Source: Poriferisodalis sp965208485 (GTDB lineage: Bacteria; Actinomycetota; Acidimicrobiia; Acidimicrobiales; Poriferisodalaceae). From it: a stretch of DNA of 64,000 bases. Both the position numbers and the translations under genes were made by a program. Shown here piece by piece: positions 15,722 to 23,273 of the stretch. The DNA lies in the NCBI RefSeq assembly GCF_965208485.1, contig NZ_OZ242344.1, forward strand, positions 1,736,001 through 1,800,000, given 5' to 3'. Below the pieces are notes generated by a model. It saw only the letters and a list, made by a program, of their open reading frames with translations, was not told the DNA's origin and did no database searches. Each line of letters begins with the position of its first letter. The stretch's first letter is position 1.

Positions 15722-17605
15722 TCATTCGATGCCGAACAGGTACGGGTAGTGGTCTTGACCGCCGAAGTGCCGCTCGACCTCGACGTCAGGCCAGTGCTGG
15801 GCGAGCCACGACAGCACTTCCTGCGTCTGGGCGTCGAGGGCGGAGGCGCCTTCGATCAGCGTGAGGATCTCGTGCTCTGGCAGCAGCATGGTTGCGAGCA
15901 GCTCGACGGCAGCAACGGCCGGGGTCTCTCCGGCGGCCGCGATGCCGTCGCTGTTCATGCCGATCCACTCCCCAGCGGCGACCTGGCGGGCCGACGTCGA
16001 CGTTTCGCGCACCGCCTGGGTCACCTCCCCCGTCAGCACCGCGTCTGCGGCGGCGCCCATCGACGCGGCGTTCGCAGCGGCGCTGTCGTCTGGATCGAAT
16101 CCGATCAGGGCGGCGAGGCCTGCAGGCACCGAGGTGGTGGGCACGACGGCAACAGTCTTTTCTGTCTGGCCGCCGGCCTGCTGAGCGACCGGGACGATGT
16201 TGGAGTTGTTGGGGAGCACCACGACCTGCTTCGACGGCGCCGCCTCGACCGCAGCGAGTACCTCAGCCGTCGAGGGGTTCATCGTCTGCCCGCCGGTGAC
16301 GAGCTCGTGGCAGCCCATCGACGCGAACAGCTCGTCGAGTCCGGCGGCCGGCGATACTGCCACCACCGCGCACTCGACGATGGGTCGCGGCGGAGCCTCT
16401 GCCCCTTCGCCTGCGCGCGCGCCGTGCGCACCGATCTCGCCTGCGCGCGCGCCGTGCCCACCGATCTGACCTGCGCGCGCGCCGTGCGCACCGATCTGAC
16501 CTGCGCGCGCGCCGTGCCCACCGAGCCCGGCGACCTGTTCGCGGAGGTCGGTGATCTGGATGCGGTGCGGACGTCCGGCGTCGATTCCCGCCTCGATGAC
16601 CGGGCCGATGTCGTCGGTGTGGATATGGCAGTTCCACAGGCCGTCACCGCCGACCATCACGATCGAGTCGCCGAGCGAGTCCCAGGCCGCCTTGAAGTCA
16701 TCGATGTTCTCGTCCGGCGCTGCGAGCAGGAACATCACCTCATAGCGGGTGCCGGAAGGACCGTGAGCGTCGTGACCGTCGGCGCCGTCGCCGTCGAGGT
16801 AGCTGTGCAGTTCGGCACGCTGCTCCGCGACGGGATCAGCGGCAACGCTCGGCAGGCTCGCTCCGGCGCTCCCGTGCGCGATCACGGCCGCCACCTCGGC
16901 AGGCAGGTCCACTGAGTCGGGCAGCGGGCGCCCGTCGGTGACGTTCAGCAGGGCGTCGAGCAGCAGCAGATACCCCGCAGCGCCTGCGTCCACGACCCCG
17001 GCGCCCGCCAGCACCGGCAGCTGCTGCGGGGTTGCCTCCAAGGCCGCCTGCCCCGCTCGCCTGGCGCTCTCCAGCACCCTCACCAGCGTCGCGTCGTCGT
17101 CCCCGAGCGTGCCCAGTGCGTGGGAGGCAGCTTGTGCCGAGGCGCGCGCAACGCTCAGGATCGTCCCCTCGACGGGTCGCATGACTGCGCTGTCCGCCGC
17201 CGTGCTCGCGGCGACGAGGCTTCGAGCGAGCAGTTCGGCATCAATCGGCGGCTCAGTCTCAGGATCCTCGTCGCCCGGCGCCAGCGTGGCGACCAGCCCG
17301 CGCAGGAGCTGGCTGACGATGACGCCGCTGTTGCCGCGTGCGCCCATGAGCGCGCCGTGGGAGACCGCCCGGCAGATGTCCGCGCGTCCTGCACCGGACC
17401 GCAGGAGCTCATCGCTGACCGAAGCCAGCGTCAGGGCCATATTGGTGCCGGTGTCGCCGTCGGGCACCGGGTAGACGTTGAGCCGATCGATCGTGATGCG
17501 GTGCTGGTCAAGCGCAGCGCGGTAGGTCCGTATGGCTTCGGCCAACGCTTCGGAATCGAGCGTGGCAAGCGGACCGGCTGTCGTGCGTGGTTCGCCGTCG
17601 CTCAT
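15722..17605 (-). CDS. DAK2-domain fatty-acid/glycerone kinase-like protein (FakA/YloV type)
   Basis: This 627-residue protein resembles FakA, the ATP-binding subunit that phosphorylates fatty acids held by FakB. The N-terminal DAK2 domain has the nucleotide- and Mg-binding motifs NVYPVPDGDTGTNMALTL (about 44-61) and ALMGARGNSGVIVSQLL (about 89-105). A middle domain and a C-terminal FakA region (ending HYPYLFGIE) follow. The linker near residues 360-400 contains four 10-residue repeats (GAHGARAGQI and variants) encoded by a 30-bp tandem array. The product is longer than the usual ~550 residues. It lies upstream of recG, a position seen in many Gram-positives. The substrate is not proven. Confidence 0.85.
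   Translation of the reverse strand: MSDGEPRTTAGPLATLDSEALAEAIRTYRAALDQHRITIDRLNVYPVPDGDTGTNMALTLASVSDELLRSGAGRADICRAVSHGALMGARGNSGVIVSQLLRGLVATLAPGDEDPETEPPIDAELLARSLVAASTAADSAVMRPVEGTILSVARASAQAASHALGTLGDDDATLVRVLESARRAGQAALEATPQQLPVLAGAGVVDAGAAGYLLLLDALLNVTDGRPLPDSVDLPAEVAAVIAHGSAGASLPSVAADPVAEQRAELHSYLDGDGADGHDAHGPSGTRYEVMFLLAAPDENIDDFKAAWDSLGDSIVMVGGDGLWNCHIHTDDIGPVIEAGIDAGRPHRIQITDLREQVAGLGGHGARAGQIGAHGARAGQIGGHGARAGEIGAHGARAGEGAEAPPRPIVECAVVAVSPAAGLDELFASMGCHELVTGGQTMNPSTAEVLAAVEAAPSKQVVVLPNNSNIVPVAQQAGGQTEKTVAVVPTTSVPAGLAALIGFDPDDSAAANAASMGAAADAVLTGEVTQAVRETSTSARQVAAGEWIGMNSDGIAAAGETPAVAAVELLATMLLPEHEILTLIEGASALDAQTQEVLSWLAQHWPDVEVERHFGGQDHYPYLFGIE
16411..16530. repeat. In-frame 30-bp x4 minisatellite inside the DAK gene
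   Basis: Four 30-bp units begin at 16411, 16441, 16471 and 16501. They share the core CTGCGCGCGCGCCGTG and differ at few positions; units 1 and 3, and units 2 and 4, are most alike, and the last unit diverges at its end. The array encodes the G-[AG]-H-G-A-R-A-G-[QE]-I decapeptide repeats of the protein linker. Confidence 0.92.
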
Positions 17606-17708
17606 GGGTGCCGAAGCTACAACGCGCGCCGTCGGCGGTTGCTAGCTTTCGGTGGGTTGCGCAGCCTGCGCCCGCAGGCTCGCGGCGTCCCAGCCACGGG
17701 AGGCACGC

Positions 17709-17954
17709 ATGCAAGGCGTCATCAAGTCGTATGACCCTGCATCACGAGTCGGTGTCGTCACCGATGACGTCACGCGCGCCGAGTACGAGCTGGCCCCGAA
17801 CGCCTTGGAAGGATCCATCTTCCGGATGGTGAGGCAGGGCCAGCGAGTGCTCTTCGACCTCGACGAGCGGGGGCTCGCCACGCGGCTTCGTCTGGGGTCC
17901 GAAGTGGACTTGGGAACACCCGACTGGATCACCGCCGGGGGGGAGCCTGCGTGA
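17709..17954 (+). CDS. Cold-shock-domain-like protein
   Basis: This encodes an 81-residue small beta-barrel protein resembling a cold-shock domain: MQGVIKSYDPASRVGVVTDD at the start and GQRVLFDLDERGLATRL later. The ATG at 17709 follows GGGAGG at 6-11 bases, which decides the start. In canonical CspA the RNP1 motif is KGFGFI; here it is SRVGVV, so the nucleic-acid-stacking aromatic residues are missing. It is divergent from the DAK gene and 87 bp upstream of pckG. RNA binding is uncertain. Confidence 0.75.
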   Translation: MQGVIKSYDPASRVGVVTDDVTRAEYELAPNALEGSIFRMVRQGQRVLFDLDERGLATRLRLGSEVDLGTPDWITAGGEPA

Positions 17955-18041
17955 TCTGAGGCCGGTGCGTCGCGCCGGTCGAAGAGCGAGATCCACGGCT
18001 CGATCACAGAGCGAGTACGAGACTCGGACCCGGAGGACATC

Positions 18042-19829
18042 TTGCCTGCGACTGACAACCGCCAGTTGATCGATTGGGTCGATCATTGGGCCAGCGTGCT
18101 GCGACCTGACGCCGTCCACTGGTGCGACGGCTCGGCGGCCGAGTACGACCAGCTCTGCGACCAGATGGTTGAGTCCGGGACGCTCATCGAGCTCGATCCC
18201 CGCACCCGGCCTAACAGCTACCTCGCTCGCTCGGACCCTGCCGACGTAGCGCGGGTCGAGGACCGCACCTTCATCTGCAGCGAGCACGAAGTCGATGCGG
18301 GCCCGAACAACAACTGGCGCCAGCCCGACGAGATGCGCGAGGAGCTGCTGAAGCTCTTCGAGGGCTCGATGCGCGGCCGGACCATGTACGTCGTGCCGTT
18401 CTCCATGGGACCGCTGGGCAGCCACATCGCCCACATCGGAGTACAGCTCACGGACTCGCCGTATGTGGCCGCCTCCATGCGGATCATGACTCGCATGGGC
18501 CAGGCAGCGCTCGACGTGCTCGGCGACGGCGACTTCGTGCCGTGCGTTCACTCGCTCGGCGCACCGTTGGAACCGGGTCAGACCGATGTCCCGTGGCCGT
18601 GCGACGCGGATCGCAAGTACATCGTCCACTACCCCGAGACACGCGAGATCTGGTCGCACGGCTCCGGCTACGGCGGCAATGCCCTGCTCGGCAAGAAGTG
18701 CTTCGCACTGCGCATCGCGTCGACCATGGCCCGCGACGAGGGCTGGCTGGCTGAGCACATGCTCATCGTGGGCGTGACACCGCCGCAAGGCGAAACCGTC
18801 TACGTAGCGGCAGCGTTCCCCTCCGCCTGCGGCAAAACGAATATGGCGATGATGATCCCCACGCTTCCGGGCTGGAAGATCCGCACCATCGGCGACGACA
18901 TTGCGTGGATGAAGTTCGGCGACGACGGCCGCCTGCACGCCATCAATCCCGAGGCCGGCATCTTCGGCGTCGCGCCCAACACCGGCAACGACACCAACCC
19001 GAGCGCGCTCGGCACCATGTGGGGCAACTGCGTGTTCACCAACGTGGCGCAGACCCCCGACGGCGACGTCTGGTGGGAGGGCCTCACGCCGGAGCCGCCG
19101 GAAGGTCTCATCGACTGGCGCGGCAACGAGTGGTCGCCGTCCGACGGCACGCCCGCAGCCCATCCCAACGCCCGCTTCACGGCCCCTGCCGCCCAATGCC
19201 CCACCATTGCGCCCGAGTGGGAGGATCCCGCGGGCGTGCCCATCTCGGCCATCCTCTTCGGCGGTCGGCGCGCTACCACGGTTCCGCTCGTCGTCGAGGC
19301 CTTCGACTGGTCCCACGGCGTGTTCCTGGGCTCGCAGATGTCCTCCGAGAAGACCGCTGCTGCGGCAGGGACGGTCGGCGAAGTGCGACGCGATCCGTTC
19401 GCCATGCTGCCGTTCTGCGGGTACAACTTCGGCGACTATTTCCAGCACTGGCTGGACATCGGCGCGAAGCCCGGCACCCAGCTGCCGAAGCTGTACTACG
19501 TCAACTGGTTCCGCAAGGACGCCGACGGCAAGTTCATCTGGCCGGGCTTCGGCGACAACTCCCGGGTGCTGAAGTGGGTGCTCGAGCGCATCGCCGGCCA
19601 CGGCGAGGCCGTGCCGACGGCGATCGGATTGGTGCCCCCGCCGGAGGCGTTGGACACCAGCGGGCTCGACCTCAGCGATGCCGAGATCGAGACGCTGCTC
19701 GAGGTCGACGAGGACGACTGGCGAGCCGAGATCGACATGATCGAAGCGCACTACCGGGCGCTGGGCGAGCGTCTGCCGACCGAGATGCGCAAAGAGCTCG
19801 ACCGGCTCGAACAGCGCCTCGGCTTCTGA
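18042..19829 (+). CDS. pckG: Phosphoenolpyruvate carboxykinase (GTP)
   Basis: PckG interconverts oxaloacetate and PEP with GTP, the first committed step of gluconeogenesis. The 595-residue product has the kinase P-loop FPSACGKTNMAMM (about 260-272, with the family Cys), the substrate loop RTMYVVPFSMGP (about 110-121) and the C-terminal FGDNSRVLKWVLER block. The start is TTG at 18042, preceded by CGGAGGA. Length and motifs match the GTP-dependent class found in actinobacteria and animals, not the ATP-dependent class. A 3' neighbour on the opposite strand begins the accessory island. Confidence 0.96.
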   Translation: MPATDNRQLIDWVDHWASVLRPDAVHWCDGSAAEYDQLCDQMVESGTLIELDPRTRPNSYLARSDPADVARVEDRTFICSEHEVDAGPNNNWRQPDEMREELLKLFEGSMRGRTMYVVPFSMGPLGSHIAHIGVQLTDSPYVAASMRIMTRMGQAALDVLGDGDFVPCVHSLGAPLEPGQTDVPWPCDADRKYIVHYPETREIWSHGSGYGGNALLGKKCFALRIASTMARDEGWLAEHMLIVGVTPPQGETVYVAAAFPSACGKTNMAMMIPTLPGWKIRTIGDDIAWMKFGDDGRLHAINPEAGIFGVAPNTGNDTNPSALGTMWGNCVFTNVAQTPDGDVWWEGLTPEPPEGLIDWRGNEWSPSDGTPAAHPNARFTAPAAQCPTIAPEWEDPAGVPISAILFGGRRATTVPLVVEAFDWSHGVFLGSQMSSEKTAAAAGTVGEVRRDPFAMLPFCGYNFGDYFQHWLDIGAKPGTQLPKLYYVNWFRKDADGKFIWPGFGDNSRVLKWVLERIAGHGEAVPTAIGLVPPPEALDTSGLDLSDAEIETLLEVDEDDWRAEIDMIEAHYRALGERLPTEMRKELDRLEQRLGF

Positions 19830-19872
19830 GCGACCACACGCACCGTCTCTCCTCCGAGCCTCTTAGCCCTGG

Positions 19873-20283
19873 CTAGACACGGGCAAGCCACCAGGCGGGC
19901 AGCACGTAGTCCATCACCTCGAACTGTACGATCCACTGCGGATCGACGGCGAAACTCGGCTCGTCGCGTTCGCGATAGCCGAACACGTACGGTCCCTTCC
20001 CTGAGGTTGGTGCCGCGGCGGCGACTGCCTGAGCGAGACTGGGGCGTTCCCCTTCGTTCACCAGATGCGCCGTCTTCATCCACGCGGCCCGTGGCCTGTC
20101 GTGCAGCTCGGCGAGAAGCAGCTGGTGCTGCAGCTCGTCGCACGCTTCCCAGAGCCAATCGGAAATGCCGTCCCACGAGAACTTGGACGGATGTGACGCC
20201 ATGAACACCACGAGTGTCTCCGGCTTCCAAACAGGCAGGCCGTGCACGTCATCGAGCGGAATCTGCGGATCCCATCTGCACAC
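19873..20283 (-). CDS. Hypothetical protein, possible AbiEi-type antitoxin C-terminal part
   Basis: This 136-residue protein has no clear family match from inspection. Its layout (basic and Trp-rich start, then LPVWKPETLVVFMASHPSKF and a helical stretch ...AAWMKTAHLVNEGERP) recalls the C-terminal part of AbiEi-type antitoxins, where a DGIPVTTPARTLLDLA-like segment precedes helices. The start used is GTG; the frame stays open upstream (RRPRSLSDYR precedes it) but offers no good start or winged helix, so the gene may be a remnant. It is divergent from the zinc-ribbon regulator of the neighbouring toxin pair. The function is tentative. Confidence 0.5.
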   Translation of the reverse strand: MCRWDPQIPLDDVHGLPVWKPETLVVFMASHPSKFSWDGISDWLWEACDELQHQLLLAELHDRPRAAWMKTAHLVNEGERPSLAQAVAAAAPTSGKGPYVFGYRERDEPSFAVDPQWIVQFEVMDYVLPAWWLARV

Positions 20284-20510
20284 CCGATAGTCGCTCAGCG
20301 ACCGAGGGCGCCGCAGGCCGGTCGGAGCGCCGACTGTGGGCGACGGACGATTGGGGCGAGGACGCGAGTCCGCAGTGTTGAGCAGCGACCATCCATGCGC
20401 ACGAACATGCGAGGCTGATCGCCTCGTCTGCCTTCAAGCGCGATGACGACCCCCGCCGATCCTGGTTCGCATGGGAAAGAAAACCGCCCTGAGGCCGGTA
20501 TTCTGACCAT

Positions 20511-21500
20511 ATGGAGGTGCTGAACGCTGAGAACGCAGAGCATCTCCTGATCGCGGTGCGCTGGCCTGACGAGCCGAGCTGTCCCACCTGTTCGAGTGGC
20601 GCCCGTCTGGTAGCGGGCGGAGACGGCGACCACGATTGGAGCACTTGGCGATGCGCCGACTGCCGCAAGCGGTTCACGGTCACGACCGGCACCGAGATCC
20701 ACTCGACGAAACTGGCGCCAGCGGCTTGGCTCGCTGCGGCGAGCTTGCCGGAGCCGACGCCGGCGAACATCGTCGGGGCCATCAGCGTCTCGCTGGTCAC
20801 GGCCCGCAAGATCTCCTCAGTCATGCAGCCGGTGAAGAGCGACTCACTGCCCGAGAGGTTGAGGCACCTGCTGCGAGATCGACGTCGGCGAGAGCCCACT
20901 GCGGACCCATGGCAGATCGAGCGCCTGCCGGCCACCCTCCACGAGGACGACAACCCGCTCGTGCCGTTGAGCAACGGGACCAAGAGCGTCTTGAACGCAC
21001 TGAGGGCACGTCCCTTCGGCGCCACGGCGGCCAAGCTCGCCGAGCTGGCCGATGTCTCCTACTCGCAGACTTCACGCTGTCTCATCGAGCTCGAGCGGCG
21101 CGGCTGGGCAGAGAAGTCCACAGCGACGGTCCAGCACGGATACGAACTGCGACCCGCGACGCTCTGGGAGCTTTCGTGGTCGACCAGCTGCATGGAAGCG
21201 TTGTCGTTCCTTCGTGAGCGTCCGACTCGCCGCGTCGAGGATGCGGCCGATCGAGTCCCACAGCGCTTCTGGCGGAACTTCTGGTCGGGTGCCTCAGCCG
21301 ACACGCTGCGCATCTCCCTGCACGGCCTGCACATCGCAGAGACACTGATCGGAGGGCGCGATGTGTGCGCGCGAGCGTGGGCGCTCTCGACCCTGCCGGC
21401 GAGCGTGCTGCAGGAATGCCGCACTCTGCGCGGGTTCGACACGGGTCCGACCGCCGAGCTGCTCGACGCAGAGATGTCTCGGCGGGCAGCTACGGCATGA
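20511..21500 (+). CDS. IS1595-type zinc ribbon fused to winged-helix antitoxin-like regulator
   Basis: This is a 329-residue fusion. Residues 1-105 read like the N-terminus of IS1595-family transposases: RWPDEPSCPTCSS (first Cys pair), WRCADCRKRFTVTTGTEIHS (second pair) and a helix-turn-helix segment to about 105. No DDE catalytic domain follows. From about 145, SNGTKSVLNALRARP begins a winged helix (AAKLAELADVSYSQTSRCLIELERRGW), followed by a block with QRFWRNFWSGASADTL typical of actinobacterial partners of AbiEii-type nucleotidyltransferases. It overlaps the toxin gene by ATGA. The likely role is antitoxin and autorepressor, with the ribbon adding DNA or RNA specificity. The fusion is seen directly; the role is inferred. 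Confidence 0.75.
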   Translation: MEVLNAENAEHLLIAVRWPDEPSCPTCSSGARLVAGGDGDHDWSTWRCADCRKRFTVTTGTEIHSTKLAPAAWLAAASLPEPTPANIVGAISVSLVTARKISSVMQPVKSDSLPERLRHLLRDRRRREPTADPWQIERLPATLHEDDNPLVPLSNGTKSVLNALRARPFGATAAKLAELADVSYSQTSRCLIELERRGWAEKSTATVQHGYELRPATLWELSWSTSCMEALSFLRERPTRRVEDAADRVPQRFWRNFWSGASADTLRISLHGLHIAETLIGGRDVCARAWALSTLPASVLQECRTLRGFDTGPTAELLDAEMSRRAATA

Positions 21501-22237
21501 GCGAGCTCGACGAGCTGGCCGACGTCCTGCCTGCGAATCTGCGCAGCGTTTGGCCGCATGTCGCGGACTGCGCGAACCGGGTCGGGGGAGTGCTCATGGG
21601 AGGCACTGCCGTTGCCATCCACCTGCGTCACCGCGTGTCAGAGGATCTCGACGTCATCACGCTGGAGAAGTTCTCCGGCAAGGCGCAGGAACGGCGCCTG
21701 CGGAAGTCGGCCGCCGTTGTGGATGTCGAAGAGGTGTCCGACAACATGTTCCACGGCTTCGTGGATGGCGTGAGGGTCGACATCTTCCGGGCGTTGCCGA
21801 CCGACGAGGTGCACCCCTCGGACATGCGGTGGGTCGGCTCCAGCACGGAGATCGCCGGGATGAACGTCGGCTCCATTCCGGACCTGATGGCCGCCAAGCT
21901 CGACGTGATCATGCGCCGGCCCAAGCTGCGCGGCTACTTGGACCTCGCGGCGATGGACGAGTCCGGCGCCTGCAGCCTCGAAGCGGGTCTCGGTTACTAC
22001 TGCCAGCGCTTCGGCTACAGCCACCCGCCCCATGCGCTCGAGGAGATCACCCGACTGCTCGACAACCCGGGAACGCTGCCCACCGACCCCGACTACGAAG
22101 ACCGTCGCTCAGATGCCCTCGAACACCTGCAGGGCCGTGTTCCTGACTTGCGAGTCCGCATCGCCGAAATGCGCGACATCGCCGTCAACGACTCAGTCTC
22201 AGCGTCCGCTCAGCGAATACGCGAAGCGCCGCATTGA
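21497..22237 (+). CDS. AbiEii/AbiGii-type nucleotidyltransferase toxin
   Basis: This 246-residue nucleotidyltransferase-fold protein has the motif LMGGTAVAIHLRHR followed by VSEDLDVIT (about 32-55), the G-G-T/S and D-x-D pattern of AbiEii-like toxins. The third acidic position may be the D in DGVRVDIFRAL (about 90-97). AbiEii-like enzymes act in type IV toxin-antitoxin and phage-abortive systems. The start ATG overlaps the upstream regulator's stop (ATGA), so the pair is one operon. The C-terminal helical part ends VRIAEMRDIAV. This is the toxin candidate of the island. Confidence 0.82.
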   Translation: MSELDELADVLPANLRSVWPHVADCANRVGGVLMGGTAVAIHLRHRVSEDLDVITLEKFSGKAQERRLRKSAAVVDVEEVSDNMFHGFVDGVRVDIFRALPTDEVHPSDMRWVGSSTEIAGMNVGSIPDLMAAKLDVIMRRPKLRGYLDLAAMDESGACSLEAGLGYYCQRFGYSHPPHALEEITRLLDNPGTLPTDPDYEDRRSDALEHLQGRVPDLRVRIAEMRDIAVNDSVSASAQRIREAPH

Positions 22238-22380
22238 CTACGCACTGCCTCAAGTTCAGTCGCACTCAGGACTCCCTCACATCGTGTGAGAATCGTGTGC
22301 GCGTGCGTTGCCCGACTCAATGGAGAATCCCCTATCGGCGCCTTATCGCCCTTGCGTGCGGGGCGTCGGGACTCTCGCTC

Positions 22381-22752
22381 TCAGCTGCCCAGGAACATGG
22401 CCCGGATGGCGAGGCCCATGATGAACAGCGCGCCGAGGCCGAACAGCTCGTACCGGCGATGTTCAAGCTGCTGGCGGTAGCCGATGACGAAGGCAACCGC
22501 CACGGCGCAGCACACCCCGTAGAAGACGTGGAAGGCGGGAGCCACGACATCGGCCGTCCGCATGAGGATGACCCCGGCGGTGAGCTGGATGAACACCAGC
22601 ACCCAAGCGCCGCCCAGCAGCCACCACAGGCTGCTGTGTCGCAGACCCTGCCACCGGATGGCAGCGAGCGCCCACAATCCCGCTGCCCCGTTCGACAGCA
22701 CCATCACCCAGCCGAGCGCGAGGTGAATCGTCGACCAGGTCTCAGCGCTCAC
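22381..22752 (-). CDS. Four-helix integral membrane protein, unknown function
   Basis: From the GTG at 22752 this encodes 123 residues with four predicted membrane helices: about 5-28 (IHLALGWVMVLSNGAAGLWA), 35-58, 65-85 (FHVFYGVCCAVAVAFVIG) and 98-118 (LFGLGALFIMGLAIRAMFLG). The second helix pair carries WWLLGGAWVLVFIQLTAGV. No family can be named with confidence. Upstream in-frame codons run into a 33-bp tandem duplication and are unlikely to be translated. The DUF4145-like gene lies just upstream on the same strand. Confidence 0.65.
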   Translation of the reverse strand: MSAETWSTIHLALGWVMVLSNGAAGLWALAAIRWQGLRHSSLWWLLGGAWVLVFIQLTAGVILMRTADVVAPAFHVFYGVCCAVAVAFVIGYRQQLEHRRYELFGLGALFIMGLAIRAMFLGS

Positions 22753-22770
22753 GTCGACTGATCGGCAACG

Positions 22771-22830
22771 GTGCCTGATGGTCTCACCGCTGACGCGCCG
22801 ACCGTGCCTGATGGTCTCACCGCTGACGCG
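22771..22830. repeat. 27-bp direct duplication, period 33
   Basis: An identical 27-bp segment beginning GTGCCTGATGGTCTCACCGC occurs at 22771-22797 and 22804-22830. The second copy covers the 3' end and stop of the DUF4145-like gene (stop at 22817), so the first looks like a duplicated gene tail. Confidence 0.92.
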
Positions 22831-23251
22831 GTGAGACATGCTCGGTGAATAGGTGGATGAACATCAGGAGGTTCTGGGCGTCGCCGTGCCCGTTCGCGAG
22901 GTTGATCTCGCCGGGTCGGCGCGCCTCGGTCTCGCTCAGCTTCATCACGTCGAGGGCTCGCAGGAGCCCGACGGGCGCCCCCGCAGAGACCAGCTCGCTG
23001 ATGTCGCGCACCAGGTGACGGCCACGCAGCCCTTGGGCCTGAATGAGGCTGCGAACCAGGAGGCGAGCCAGTGCACACGCGCTTGCAGGCGACACGTCGG
23101 CGACAGCAGCAGCCTCGTCGTACAGCGGGACCAGCTTTCGGTCCAACCCCGGCGGGGCGCTGTGCTCATCGGCGCGCCCTGACCGGGCGCTGTGCTCATC
23201 GGCGCGCCCTGCGGCGTCGCTGGGTTGATCGTGGCGCTCCGATTCCGGCAT
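22817..23251 (-). CDS. DUF4145-like helical protein
   Basis: This is a 144-residue protein from the ATG at 23251 (MPESERHDQ). After a disordered leader with a duplicated GRADEHSA motif, it has the pattern of a DUF4145-type helical domain: LVPLYDEAAAVADVSPASAC (about 43-62), RGRHLVRDISELVSAG, and RPGEINLANGHGDAQNLL near the C-terminus. These domains often occur in defence and restriction proteins or alone; the activity is unknown. An upstream start at 23323 would overlap the racemase gene by 50 bp and is less likely. Confidence 0.6.
   Translation of the reverse strand: MPESERHDQPSDAAGRADEHSARSGRADEHSAPPGLDRKLVPLYDEAAAVADVSPASACALARLLVRSLIQAQGLRGRHLVRDISELVSAGAPVGLLRALDVMKLSETEARRPGEINLANGHGDAQNLLMFIHLFTEHVSPRQR
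23155..23211. repeat. 27-bp direct duplication in coding sequence, period 30
   Basis: Two identical 27-bp segments (23155-23181 and 23185-23211, beginning GGGCGCTGTGCTCATCGGCG) lie in frame in the N-terminal leader of the DUF4145-like gene. They encode the repeated GRADEHSA-type motif. Confidence 0.92.
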
Positions 23252-23273
23252 CGAGGCGGCTCCCGAACCCGGT

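Noticed and set aside
17742..19751. A 669-codon open frame antisense to pckG
   Set aside because: pckG carries all family motifs in the other frame; the antisense frame shows only the codon-bias mirror composition.
22276..22290. CTCACA-TCG-TGTGAG hairpin as terminator of the toxin gene
   Set aside because: The stem is only 6 bp with a 3-base loop and no T-tract; noted but not called.
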